Source: Aquificales bacterium
Lineage (GTDB): Bacteria > Aquificota > Aquificia > Aquificales > QOAS01
NCBI GenBank assembly: GCA_027035985.1
Contig: JALVTI010000081.1
Coordinates: 1 to 36,790 of the forward strand
DNA: 36,790 nt
Reading direction: 5' to 3'
Part shown: positions 19,139 to 28,299 of the stretch, piece by piece
How the letters are laid out: each line of letters starts with the position of its first letter
Position numbering within the stretch: the stretch's first letter is position 1
Program-made: the position numbers and the translations under genes
The notes under the pieces: model-generated
Told to the model about the DNA's origin: nothing
Database searches by the model: none
The model's input: only the letters and a program-made list of their open reading frames with translations

Positions 19139-20881
19139 ATGGAGGAACAAATTAGGGAGCAGAAAGTCCAAAAATTAAGGGAAATGGGAATAAACCCCTA
19201 CCCCCATAAGTTTGAGGTCACCCATCAAATATACCAAATAAGGGAGGAATACGAAAGAGACCCCGAAGGGGAAGAGGTTGTTATCCGTGCAAAGGTCAAA
19301 AGGGTTTCCAACTACGAGGGTAGGAAACTTTTAAGGCTTACCGACGATAGCGGTCTCGAAATTTTGGCTATAACCGATAGGGGGGATATAAAGCCGAATG
19401 AAACCTATACCTTTAAGGGGAAACTGGTAAGACACGAGGGAAAGCTCACCCTAATGGACGCCGATATCACCGAAGAGCCCCCCGAAACCACGATTGCCGA
19501 AATAAAGCACACCTACGACTTTGACCCCAAACGGGAAGAGGTTGCGGTCGCCGGGCGTTTGGTGGCCTGGCGCCCGATGGGAAAGGCTATTTTCGGACAC
19601 ATTCAAGACCTCCTTGGGAAACTGCAAATCTATATAAGGAAAGACCTCGTAGGGGAGGAGAAGTTTAAATTCATAAAGGAGTTTGTAGACCTCGGCGATA
19701 TCGTGGGGGTTAAGGGAAAGCTCTTTAGGACGAATACCGGCGAGCTGACCGTCGAGGTGGAAGACTTACAACTGCTATCAAAATGCCTCCACCCCCTACC
19801 GGAGAAGTGGCACGGGATTAAGGATGTGGAGGTCAGATACCGCCAGAGATATTTGGATTTAATAGCCAACCCGCAGGCGAGACAAATCTTTTTGATGAGG
19901 AGCCGCCTGCTCGCCGAGATTAGGCGCTTCATGGTCGATAGCGGCTTTTTCGAGGTGGAAACCCCCACTTTGCAGCCGATAGCGAGCGGTGCGAATGCGA
20001 GACCCTTCGTCACCCACCACAACTATTTGGATATGGATTTGTACCTGAGAATTGCGCCGGAGCTCTACCTAAAGAGGCTTATAGTGGGCGGTTACCCCAA
20101 GGTGTTCGAGATAGGTAAAAACTTCCGAAACGAGGGCGTCGATACCACCCACAACCCCGAGTTTACGATGATGGAGTTTTACGCCGCCTACTGGGATTAC
20201 AACGACCTCATGAAGTTCACTGAAAAACTCTTTCAGCACCTCATAGACACCGTATTGGAGGGTAAAAGCGAGGTCACCTTCGAAGGGCACAGAATAAACC
20301 TAAAACCCCCCTTTAGGGTTGTTAGATACTTCGACCTTCTGAAGGAAAAAACCGGAAAGGATAAGGACTTTTTCCTGAGAGCACCTATAGAGGAACTGAG
20401 AAAATTCGCCACCGAATTGGGGGTTAAGAAGGCGGAAACCCTAACGAGGGCTAAACTTATAGACAAAATTTTTGAAAAAGTTGGAGAGCCGGAGCTTATT
20501 CAACCCACCTTCGTTATAGACTTTCCGAAAATACTCTCCCCCCTCGCCAAGGAGCACAGGGAAGACCCCGACCTGGTCGAGAGGTTCGAGCTTATCATCG
20601 GACAGATGGAGATAGGAAACGCCTACACCGAGCTGAACGACCCTAAAGACCAGTATCAAAGATTTTTGGAACAGCTCAAAGAGAAACAGGCGGGAGACGA
20701 CGAGGCTATGGAGATGGATACCGACTTTATAAGGGCTTTGGAATACGGACTCCCGCCTACCGGCGGTGAGGGGATAGGAATAGACCGCCTCGCGATGCTC
20801 CTCGCCGGTGTTAACTCTATCAGGGAGGTTATACTCTTCCCCGCCATGCGACCCGAGGAAAAGGAAAAGGGTGAAGGTTAA
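19139..20881 (+). CDS. lysS: Lysyl-tRNA synthetase (class II)
   Basis: KLREMGINPYPHKF...RYRQRYLDLIANPQ...FRNEGVDTTHNPEFTMMEFYAAYWDYNDLM...PPTGGEGIGIDRLAMLL. Start moved from 18980 to 19139. Confidence 0.97.
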   Translation: MEEQIREQKVQKLREMGINPYPHKFEVTHQIYQIREEYERDPEGEEVVIRAKVKRVSNYEGRKLLRLTDDSGLEILAITDRGDIKPNETYTFKGKLVRHEGKLTLMDADITEEPPETTIAEIKHTYDFDPKREEVAVAGRLVAWRPMGKAIFGHIQDLLGKLQIYIRKDLVGEEKFKFIKEFVDLGDIVGVKGKLFRTNTGELTVEVEDLQLLSKCLHPLPEKWHGIKDVEVRYRQRYLDLIANPQARQIFLMRSRLLAEIRRFMVDSGFFEVETPTLQPIASGANARPFVTHHNYLDMDLYLRIAPELYLKRLIVGGYPKVFEIGKNFRNEGVDTTHNPEFTMMEFYAAYWDYNDLMKFTEKLFQHLIDTVLEGKSEVTFEGHRINLKPPFRVVRYFDLLKEKTGKDKDFFLRAPIEELRKFATELGVKKAETLTRAKLIDKIFEKVGEPELIQPTFVIDFPKILSPLAKEHREDPDLVERFELIIGQMEIGNAYTELNDPKDQYQRFLEQLKEKQAGDDEAMEMDTDFIRALEYGLPPTGGEGIGIDRLAMLLAGVNSIREVILFPAMRPEEKEKGEG

Positions 20882-20946
20882 ACCCTTCCCCTTTAGGTTT
20901 CCTTTTTAAAAAATTCCTTCGATAGGTTAAGGGAAACCCGAAACCC

Positions 20947-21375
20947 TTAATGGGTTCTCCTTATCCTCACCCTCCTCCTATTTTCGTCGAGGTGTTCAAA
21001 TTCCACCACTATATCCGGTTTTAAATCCTTTAGGTAATCAGCCCACTCGATAACCAATATTCCCGACCCCTCGAAGTCGGTAAAGTCGAAGTTTTTAACC
21101 CTGTATAGGTCGGCGTGATAAACTTCCCCCCTTTCGGTCGGATAGACGTTCATAACCGCAAAGGTGGGACTGGTAACGTTTACCTCCCCTTTGGGGTTTA
21201 AAGCTTCGACTAAAAACCTCGTAAAGGTAGTCTTTCCCGCTCCCAAATCCCCTATTAGGAATATAACCTCGTTTCCCTTAAGTTCCCTCGCGAGGTCTTT
21301 TGCCAGCTTTTTTAACCCTTCGAGGTCTACGATGTATTCGCCTTCCATCAAAGGGTAGAAATTTAGACTATTCAC
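20947..21375 (-). CDS. tsaE: tRNA t6A biosynthesis ATPase TsaE
   Basis: VIFLIGDLGAGKTTFTRFLVEALN...VTSPTFAVMNVY...HADLYR...VIEWAD. Start may be MEGEY at 21348. Confidence 0.92.
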   Translation of the reverse strand: MNSLNFYPLMEGEYIVDLEGLKKLAKDLARELKGNEVIFLIGDLGAGKTTFTRFLVEALNPKGEVNVTSPTFAVMNVYPTERGEVYHADLYRVKNFDFTDFEGSGILVIEWADYLKDLKPDIVVEFEHLDENRRRVRIRRTH

Positions 21376-21377
21376 CT

Positions 21378-22307
21378 ATGAAGGTCGGTTTCGTTTACGA
21401 CGATAGGTATTTGCTCCACCACAGGGAAGGGCATCCGGAGAACAAATACCGCCTCGAGGCTATCACCGAGGGGATGGCGGAGAGGGGACTCTTTTCCAAG
21501 GTGGAGCTTATAAAACCCTTCGAGGCGGATGCGGAGCTGATAGCGCTAAACCACGACCCCCAATATATAGAAGAAGTGATATACTCCTCCCGTTCGGGTG
21601 AGGGTTGGTTCGACCCGGACACCTACTATAACGAATACACATTTTTAGCCGCCTCCCTCGCGGTCGGCGGGGTTGCGGGGGCGATAAACGAAATTCTCGA
21701 CGGGAATATCGAAGGGGCTTTCTGCGCCGTCAGACCCCCCGGTCATCACGCCGAATACGCCAAGGCTATGGGCTTTTGCATCTTCAACAACGTAGCGATA
21801 GGGGCTAGATACCTCCTGCAAAAGGGTTTCGAGAGGGTGTTTATAGTCGATTTCGACGCCCACCACGGAAACGGCACCCAGCACGCCTTTTACGAGGAGC
21901 CGCGGGTTTTTTACTTCTCGACCCACCAATATCCCTTCTATCCCGGAACCGGCTCGGCGGAGGAGAGGGGGGCAAAGGAGGGTTACGGAACAACCCTAAA
22001 CATACCGATGCCGGCGGGTACGGGGGATGAACTCTACCGCCACGCCTACGGCGAGGTTTTGGTAAGCGCGGTAAAGGGTTACAAGCCGCAGTTTCTCCTC
22101 GTTTCGGCGGGATACGACCTCCACACCGATGACCCGCTGACCGGTTTGGAGGTTTCCGACAAAGGGGTCGAGTTTATAGTCGAGACCATTTGCGGGTTGG
22201 CTAAGGAGTTAAGTATCCCCGTTCTGTTTTCCCTCGAGGGTGGATACAACCTTGACGTGCTGAAGCGGTTGGTGTCCCGAACGGTGGAGATAATGCTTGG
22301 AACCTAA
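21378..22307 (+). CDS. Histone deacetylase / AcuC-like family protein
   Basis: VYDDRYLLHHREGHPENKYRL...AVRPPGHHAEYAKAMGFCIFNNVAIGARYL...VDFDAHHGNGTQHAFY...SAGYDLHTDDPL...LEGGYN. Confidence 0.95.
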   Translation: MKVGFVYDDRYLLHHREGHPENKYRLEAITEGMAERGLFSKVELIKPFEADAELIALNHDPQYIEEVIYSSRSGEGWFDPDTYYNEYTFLAASLAVGGVAGAINEILDGNIEGAFCAVRPPGHHAEYAKAMGFCIFNNVAIGARYLLQKGFERVFIVDFDAHHGNGTQHAFYEEPRVFYFSTHQYPFYPGTGSAEERGAKEGYGTTLNIPMPAGTGDELYRHAYGEVLVSAVKGYKPQFLLVSAGYDLHTDDPLTGLEVSDKGVEFIVETICGLAKELSIPVLFSLEGGYNLDVLKRLVSRTVEIMLGT

Positions 22308-22380
22308 AAGGGGATTGGCGATTTAATAAACCTCCAAATGGACAAATGTTTATAATCCCGTTCCAATAGGAGGTTTAAAA

Positions 22381-22632
22381 ATGGACAACAGGGAACCCGT
22401 AGCGATACCTTTTGCGTTGGTCGGTTTTTTTGCCACCGATAAGCCGGTGGAAGAGGTCGTTCGCACCGATTTAACCACCGAGGAACTCGAGGAAATTCAG
22501 CAATTTTTGGCTTCCAAGCTGTTTAAAGACCCCAATGTTGCGGTCGCCATTTTCCCCGCGATAGTTCCACCCGACCAGGCTATCGAGGCAGTAAAGGAGC
22601 TCGAAAACTTCCTCTTCGGCAAGGAAGAATAA
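22381..22632 (+). CDS. Small acidic hypothetical protein
   Basis: Upstream TATAAT near 22347 and AGGAGG before the ATG; 83 aa. Confidence 0.65.
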   Translation: MDNREPVAIPFALVGFFATDKPVEEVVRTDLTTEELEEIQQFLASKLFKDPNVAVAIFPAIVPPDQAIEAVKELENFLFGKEE

Positions 22633-22676
22633 TTTCCCCTCCCCGCCCTTCGAGCGGGTTTAGAATTTAGAAATTA

Positions 22677-23921
22677 ATGTTTAAGAAAGCCCTTCCCCTT
22701 CTTCTACTTGGCGGTTTATCTTTTGGAATAACCCTTCAAGGCGCGGTAAGCTCCGCACTAAAGAATAACCTCCAACTAAAGGCTCAATATTTTCACTACC
22801 TAGGGGCGAAAAACGATTTTTACTCCCAATTGGCGGCTCGCTTCGGAGAATTAGACTTTTTTTGGAAATACCAACAGTTTAAAACCCCCCGTATAGTGGC
22901 TCCCATTAATTCCTTTCCTCCGACGGGATTGGACGACCAGGTTCGCACCTACGGGTTGCAATACAGAGTCAGGCTCTTTGACGGCTGCCAACAGTTTTTC
23001 CTCATAAAGGCTAAAAAAGACACCGCCAACCTCGAATGGGTTAATTGGGAAAAGCTATCCGAGAAGGTAAAAAGGGACGTTTCCAAGGTTTATTTCTCCG
23101 CCCTTGAGGTAAAGGCGAGACTGGAAGCGTTAAAGGAGCGCAAAAAGGAGGTTGATAGGCTCTACGAAATCGTTAAAGAGGCTTACGAGGTTGGTAAAAA
23201 ACCCCTTCTCGACCTTCTAAATGTCCGAGCGGAGAGAAAAAACATCGAAGCCCAAATATCCTTTTTGAGGTCTCAATATAAAACTCTTTTAAACCAATTA
23301 AAGGTGCTTCTAAATACCGACAAACCTCTCGAGGTGGAGGATGTACAGATTAACCCCCATAGGATAGAGGGGGATAGGCTCCTGCCGGAGTTGTTGGCTA
23401 AAAATCCAGACCTAAAAGTTGTTGCCCTTCAGAAGGTTATCGCCGACGATTACCGAAAGGTTGCCATGGCGGAATTTTCACCAAAGGTTAACTTTGTCTA
23501 CACCACCCAAAAGTATGTTTACGCCGGTAGGAAAACTTCCGATTGGTCTTATGCCGTAGAGGTAAACCTCCCCATTTTTGACTTTGGAAGGAGGTTTTTC
23601 ACTTACAGAAAAGCCCGTTCGGAAGAGAGGAGAGTTAACGAACTTTATAGGCTGGTCGAAAAAAGGGTCTTAGAAACCTATAGAAGTTTGGTAGATGAAC
23701 TCAATTCCCAAATAGAGGTTATAGAGGCAAACCGAAAAAGATTAGAATTTACAAAAGAAGCCTATAAGGTGGAAAAGAAAAAATACCTAACCGGTAAAAG
23801 CGATATATACAACCTCCTCAAGGCGGAGGCGCTCTATTACACCGCCTTGGGAGAATATAGGGCTAGCATATACAAATGGGGTCAACTCAAGGCTGAGCTT
23901 GACTACCTTTTGGGAAGGTAG
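22677..23921 (+). CDS. TolC family outer-membrane protein
   Basis: Signal peptide; long helices with VKRDVSKVYFSALEVKARLEALKERKKEVDRLYEIVKEAYEVGKKPLLDLLNVRAERKN; C-terminal YLTGKSDIYNLLKAEALYYTALGEYRASIYKW. Confidence 0.88.
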   Translation: MFKKALPLLLLGGLSFGITLQGAVSSALKNNLQLKAQYFHYLGAKNDFYSQLAARFGELDFFWKYQQFKTPRIVAPINSFPPTGLDDQVRTYGLQYRVRLFDGCQQFFLIKAKKDTANLEWVNWEKLSEKVKRDVSKVYFSALEVKARLEALKERKKEVDRLYEIVKEAYEVGKKPLLDLLNVRAERKNIEAQISFLRSQYKTLLNQLKVLLNTDKPLEVEDVQINPHRIEGDRLLPELLAKNPDLKVVALQKVIADDYRKVAMAEFSPKVNFVYTTQKYVYAGRKTSDWSYAVEVNLPIFDFGRRFFTYRKARSEERRVNELYRLVEKRVLETYRSLVDELNSQIEVIEANRKRLEFTKEAYKVEKKKYLTGKSDIYNLLKAEALYYTALGEYRASIYKWGQLKAELDYLLGR

Positions 23922-24510
23922 CGTTATCCGTTCCCAATTGGCGGTAATAATTCAATTTTTCCCTAACTTTTTCTATTACCGCATCGAGGTCTTTCACCAC
24001 ATTTAGGTAGAAACTATCGGCTATCGGTTCGGCGAGCGAAAGGTATATCGGCAGATACTCTCCCGTGGGAGGGAAATATCTCCTGAAGCGGTAGACCTTA
24101 TAACAGAGCAATTGCGGATTAGCTCCCGTCTTAAACACATAGAGGGCTAAACTTATATCCAACCTATACCCGTATCGGTAATATTTTCGGGTTCCCTCCT
24201 CCCTGTAAAGGGTAATTTTGTAAATCTTCGCCTCGGGAAAGGTGTAAAAAAAGGTTATATCGCTACCTATACCCGTCTTTAAGAGTAAAACAACCCTCTT
24301 TTGGAGGAGGTGTTCCACAAGTTTTTCCTCCAAAAGTTTGGAAATAGTCCTTAAAAATTCCGCCGTAGGTTTGTCGTATCCCTTCAGCGACCTTATCGGT
24401 TGAGTGGTATCGAAAAACACCTTTGGTGTGTAAATCAAATCCTCCCCCAAAAGGGTCGAAGCAAAAAGGGTTAGCCCCAACAGGAGTTTAGAAGTTATTT
24501 TGCTCCACAT
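23887..24510 (-). CDS. Predicted secreted/periplasmic hypothetical protein
   Basis: MWSKITSKLLLGLTLFASTLLGED signal peptide. 3' end overlaps the TolC-like gene convergently. Confidence 0.6.
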   Translation of the reverse strand: MWSKITSKLLLGLTLFASTLLGEDLIYTPKVFFDTTQPIRSLKGYDKPTAEFLRTISKLLEEKLVEHLLQKRVVLLLKTGIGSDITFFYTFPEAKIYKITLYREEGTRKYYRYGYRLDISLALYVFKTGANPQLLCYKVYRFRRYFPPTGEYLPIYLSLAEPIADSFYLNVVKDLDAVIEKVREKLNYYRQLGTDNATFPKGSQAQP

Positions 24511-25453
24511 ATTTGAGTATCTCCTCAATTTTTTTCCTAACGGGGGTGGCGGAAAGTTTTTCCTTTTTCTTTAATAGGGTATCGATAACCTTTGCGGCGC
24601 TATCGGGGTCCATTGAACTAAGGATTTCCCCCGCCTTGCGCACATTGGGGAGGTTTATAAGGATTTCCGCCGCCACCTGCGGGGGGGTTTTTGAGAGTAT
24701 CTCACCGGCACTGTCGGGGTCGGCTTTTGTTATAACCTCCAAAAGTTTTTTCACCTTTGCGTTAAGCCTCTTTTTCTGTTGATTTTCGAGGTTCATAGCC
24801 TCTTGGAGGAGTTTCTTTAACTCCTCCTCCTTTTGGAGGATAAATTTTTCCTTCTCCTCCAACTGTTTTTCCTTTTTCTCAAGGGCTTTAAAACTTTCGA
24901 GTAATTGGTTAGCCAATTTGTTGAAATACTCGCTCTGATACTCGAGATAGGGTTTTAAAAGCTTCTCTTCATAGGGTAGGGATTTAAGGGTCGAATTGTT
25001 ATCCCCGCCGAAGGCGGGAACCAAAATCATAAAAAAGAGTATTGCCGTCATAAATTTGCCGTAGCTCGAGCGGAGGAGGTTTTCGTTGGAGAGTTTTTGT
25101 TCCTCCCTCTTTTCCTCCTCTTTTTGAAAGGTTTTCCTCTTTCTATCTATGTAGGTGGAGATAACTTTTGTTTCCAAGTTAAGTTCCCTTATCTTTCTTT
25201 CCCTACTTTGGACTTCCTCTTTCAGTTTTTCCCTTTTGAGTTCCAGCTTTTTGAGTCCCTCCCTCAAAAAGGATATCTCTTTAAATGTTGTTAAACCCTC
25301 AAAGTTCCTAATTTTCTCCTCAAACATTTGGAGGTATCTCTTCCTTTCAACTTCCAACTTTTGGAGTTCTAACTTTTTATTTTCCAACTCTTGGAGTTCT
25401 ATAAGCCTTTCGAGTTCCTTTATCCGTTTTAGTTTCTCCAAGGTTTTCAGCAT
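24488..25453 (-). CDS. FliJ-like coiled coil fused to MotE/MgtE-N-like flagellar chaperone domain
   Basis: N-terminal ~120 aa charged coiled coil, internal TM (FMTAILFFMILVPAFGG), second coiled coil, then ADPDSAGEILSKTPPQVAAEILINLPNVRKAGEILSSMDPDSAAKVI. Adjacent to fliA. Confidence 0.7.
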   Translation of the reverse strand: MLKTLEKLKRIKELERLIELQELENKKLELQKLEVERKRYLQMFEEKIRNFEGLTTFKEISFLREGLKKLELKREKLKEEVQSRERKIRELNLETKVISTYIDRKRKTFQKEEEKREEQKLSNENLLRSSYGKFMTAILFFMILVPAFGGDNNSTLKSLPYEEKLLKPYLEYQSEYFNKLANQLLESFKALEKKEKQLEEKEKFILQKEEELKKLLQEAMNLENQQKKRLNAKVKKLLEVITKADPDSAGEILSKTPPQVAAEILINLPNVRKAGEILSSMDPDSAAKVIDTLLKKKEKLSATPVRKKIEEILKYVEQNNF

Positions 25454-26187
25454 CAGAGATACCTCTCCATCTCTTTAGCCAACTTTTTAAGTGCCCTCTT
25501 TTTCAATTGGGTCACCCTTCCGGGGGAAACCTCCAATATATGGGCTATATGTTGCGTTTTTAAACCTTCAAAAAATGATAACTGTAAAACCAATAGCTCC
25601 TTTTCTCCAAGTTTCCCCAAAACCTCTTTGAGTTTCTCTAAAAGTTCCCTCCTCTCAACGGTTTCCTCTACTCCCCCTTCCCTACTTTGGATGAAGTTTT
25701 CAAATCCACCCCTGTAAAGGTAGGAGCTAAAGATATCTTCCAAAGATAGGATGTAGGAGAAGGAAACCTTTTCCTCCAAGTGGCGGAGTTCCTCCACCGA
25801 CATTGAGAGTTCCTTTGCAATTTCCTCCTCGGTGGGTTCCCTTTTTAATCTCTCCATAAGGAGGTTTCTAACTGCTTCTATTTCCTTTTCCTTTTGTCGG
25901 ATATTTTTCGCCCCAAAATCGAGGGAGCGCAAGAAATCAAACATCGCCCCCTTTGCCCTTATGAGTAGATATCTCTTCGCCTGCGGGGTTAATTTGTCCC
26001 CTTTGATACTGCCGTTTTTCAGATGTTCGAAGGAGCGGAGAACCGCCAGAACACCCTCGTTGACCAAGTCGTCAAACTCAACGGAACTATTTTCCGGAAG
26101 TTGTTTGTATATTTCCGAAGCCACCCGTTTTATATCCGGTAGGAGGGAAATAACGATACGGTTCCGCTCCTCCTTCGTTACTACCAC
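25453..26187 (-). CDS. fliA: Flagellar/sigma-28-type RNA polymerase sigma factor
   Basis: FDDLVNEGVLAVLRSFEH...RAKGAMFDFLRSLDF...EREPTEEEIA-like region 3...ALxxLGEKELLVLQLSFFEGLKTQHIAHILEVSPGRVTQLKKRALKKL. Confidence 0.88.
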   Translation of the reverse strand: MVVTKEERNRIVISLLPDIKRVASEIYKQLPENSSVEFDDLVNEGVLAVLRSFEHLKNGSIKGDKLTPQAKRYLLIRAKGAMFDFLRSLDFGAKNIRQKEKEIEAVRNLLMERLKREPTEEEIAKELSMSVEELRHLEEKVSFSYILSLEDIFSSYLYRGGFENFIQSREGGVEETVERRELLEKLKEVLGKLGEKELLVLQLSFFEGLKTQHIAHILEVSPGRVTQLKKRALKKLAKEMERYL

Positions 26188-26230
26188 CTAAAACAATTTT
26201 AGAAAATTTGCTATTAAAAGTAAAAAAGGA

Positions 26231-27208
26231 TTAAGGGCGTCTTCTATCCTCGAGGAGGGCATCGCCGAGCATATTGAAGGCGAGAACCACCAAAAATATA
26301 GCCACACCGGGGGTTAAAATCCAAGGGTAGAAGGTTATAACCGTCAAACTTCGGGCGTCGGAGAGCATATTCCCCCAAGATGGATAGGGTTCCTGAATTC
26401 CCAAACCGAGGAGCGACAAAGCCGCTTCCCCAAGAATGTAGGAGGGTATTGCGGAGGTAGCCGTCACGATTAAGTAAAAGTAGGTGTTGGGAAGTATGTG
26501 CTTAAAGAGTATTCTTAAAGGGGAAGCGCCGTAGGTTTTTGCGGCGAGGACATATTCCTGCTCCCTAAGGGAGAGAACCAATCCCCTTATAACCCGCGCC
26601 AAACCAGCCCAACCTATAAAAGAGAGAATAAAAACGATAAGAAAAAATACCTCTACCGAGGACATATCGAGGGGAAAAATAGCTCTTAGGGCGAGCATTA
26701 AATAAAAGGAAGGGATAGACATCAATACCTCCGTAAGGCGCATTATCGCGTTATCGACCCAACCGCCGTAATACCCCGCCAAACCCCCGAAGAGGATACC
26801 CAACAAAAAGGTTATAGATACCCCTATGAGACCTATGGATAGGGAAATCCTCGCCCCATAGAGGAGTCTCGAAAATATATCCCTCCCCAACTTGTCGGTT
26901 CCAAATAGATAAATCCCACACTCGGGAGGGGTGTAAAAGAGTTTAAACCCGTAAGGGGTGTCTGTAAAGAAACGAACTTTGCAGATTTTGGTTTTATCCT
27001 CTTTGTAAGTTCTAAATATCGGATTTACCAACTTGTAAGGGTGAACGTAAGCTCCAATAAACTCCCCGTTGTGGAAAAAGTGAATTCTTGTAGGAGGGTG
27101 GTAGGGAGCTTTCCTATTTTGAAGGTCGTAAGGGTAGGGCGCTATAAAATCGGCAAAAATCGCCAGCAAGTAGAAAAATGTAAGAATTCCCAACGCGAAG
27201 TATTTCAT
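26231..27208 (-). CDS. OppC/DppC-type ABC transporter permease
   Basis: HLFGTDKLGRDIFSRLLYGARISLSIGLIG-like core, permease motif, ILGEAALSLLGLGIQEPYPSWGNMLSDAR. Confidence 0.93.
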   Translation of the reverse strand: MKYFALGILTFFYLLAIFADFIAPYPYDLQNRKAPYHPPTRIHFFHNGEFIGAYVHPYKLVNPIFRTYKEDKTKICKVRFFTDTPYGFKLFYTPPECGIYLFGTDKLGRDIFSRLLYGARISLSIGLIGVSITFLLGILFGGLAGYYGGWVDNAIMRLTEVLMSIPSFYLMLALRAIFPLDMSSVEVFFLIVFILSFIGWAGLARVIRGLVLSLREQEYVLAAKTYGASPLRILFKHILPNTYFYLIVTATSAIPSYILGEAALSLLGLGIQEPYPSWGNMLSDARSLTVITFYPWILTPGVAIFLVVLAFNMLGDALLEDRRRP

Positions 27209-27295
27209 TTAAAGGTCTTATTTTTTACCCCCATAGGTGGGAGAGGTTTTTAATACCTTTTAAAGGTTTTTAAAAAACCCAAATACCTTTTCGGG

Positions 27296-27553
27296 ACAAA
27301 TTCCATTAACCTTTATAAGGTCAGACTCAAGATTTAATGACAAGTTATGGGTTGAAACTTGGCAAAAACCTTTTGCAGGATTGAGTTTTTCCTTAGAGTT
27401 CCAATAAAAGGTCACACCCTAAGAAATTAATGTCCACTTAGGGTTGACCGAAAAATTCAACTTTTGCTTGACTCCATTAGGTGGTTTTGGTATTCTTTAA
27501 ACCCAAGTAAAGGTTGGGTTCCTTGGCAACTTAATAACGGTAGACTCACCTTT
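27296..27553 (+). promoter_or_regulatory. CRISPR leader of array 2
   Basis: Inverted homolog of 11685-11945. TTGACT (27468-27473), 17 nt, TATTCT (27491-27496); CTCACCTTT abuts repeat 1. Confidence 0.9.
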
Positions 27554-27978
27554 GTTGTTATGTTCCTAGGAGGGATTGAAACTTGGATAGTCCTAACGGG
27601 ATTTTAGGTGAATTAGAAGTTGTTATGTTCCTAGGAGGGATTGAAACCCGCAATCTCTAACGAGGTTGCGAATTCCTCATATCGTTGTTATGTTCCTAGG
27701 AGGGATTGAAACAAGAGAATGGAAGCCTATCAAGAGCTTGCGGGGAATGTTGTTATGTTCCTAGGAGGGATTGAAACTATAATCCATATAATTTTCTTCG
27801 AATTCTGGGAAAAGTTGTTATGTCCCTAGAAGGGATTGAAACCTATAAGGATTGCGTCGACTTTGTATTCTTTGGCTTTTCGAACGTTGTTTTGTTCCTA
27901 TAAGGGATTGAAACATGGTCTTTTTGAGGAAACCGCACCTTTGGGTCATTGTTTTATGTCCCTATAAGGGAAAAAAAC
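27554..27978 (+). CRISPR. CRISPR array 2: 7 repeats of 29 nt, 6 spacers, transcribed on the plus strand
   Basis: Repeat GTTGTTATGTTCCTAGGAGGGATTGAAAC. Starts: 27554, 27619, 27684, 27749, 27814, 27886, 27950. The last three are variant/degenerate. Confidence 0.97.
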
Positions 27979-28299
27979 AAATTCCTCAAACTTACCCCTT
28001 TATGGAACCAAAGAATTTAAAAGCCAACAGAAGATTTTTTGATTTCCCAAATTTACCCCTCTAAAGGTGTCCGCATTTAGCAATTTAAAAACCAAAGTGA
28101 GGTCTAACCCCACATTTTTACACTATAGGTTAGTGGTTTAAATCCTTTTCATACCATTCAGCGGAAGTAAAATTCACAAACCAACAAGAGTTTTTCCAAT
28201 ATCAATAAGACCTTTTGGAGAAATGTTAAATTTCCAACCCCTACAGGTCGGGTAATGAAACTTCTCTATCCCCGAAGGGGCTTATTATCTTCCTACTTG

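Noticed and set aside
10871-27978. Self-targeting spacers within the window
   Set aside because: No convincing protospacer was spotted by eye; requires a genome and virome search.
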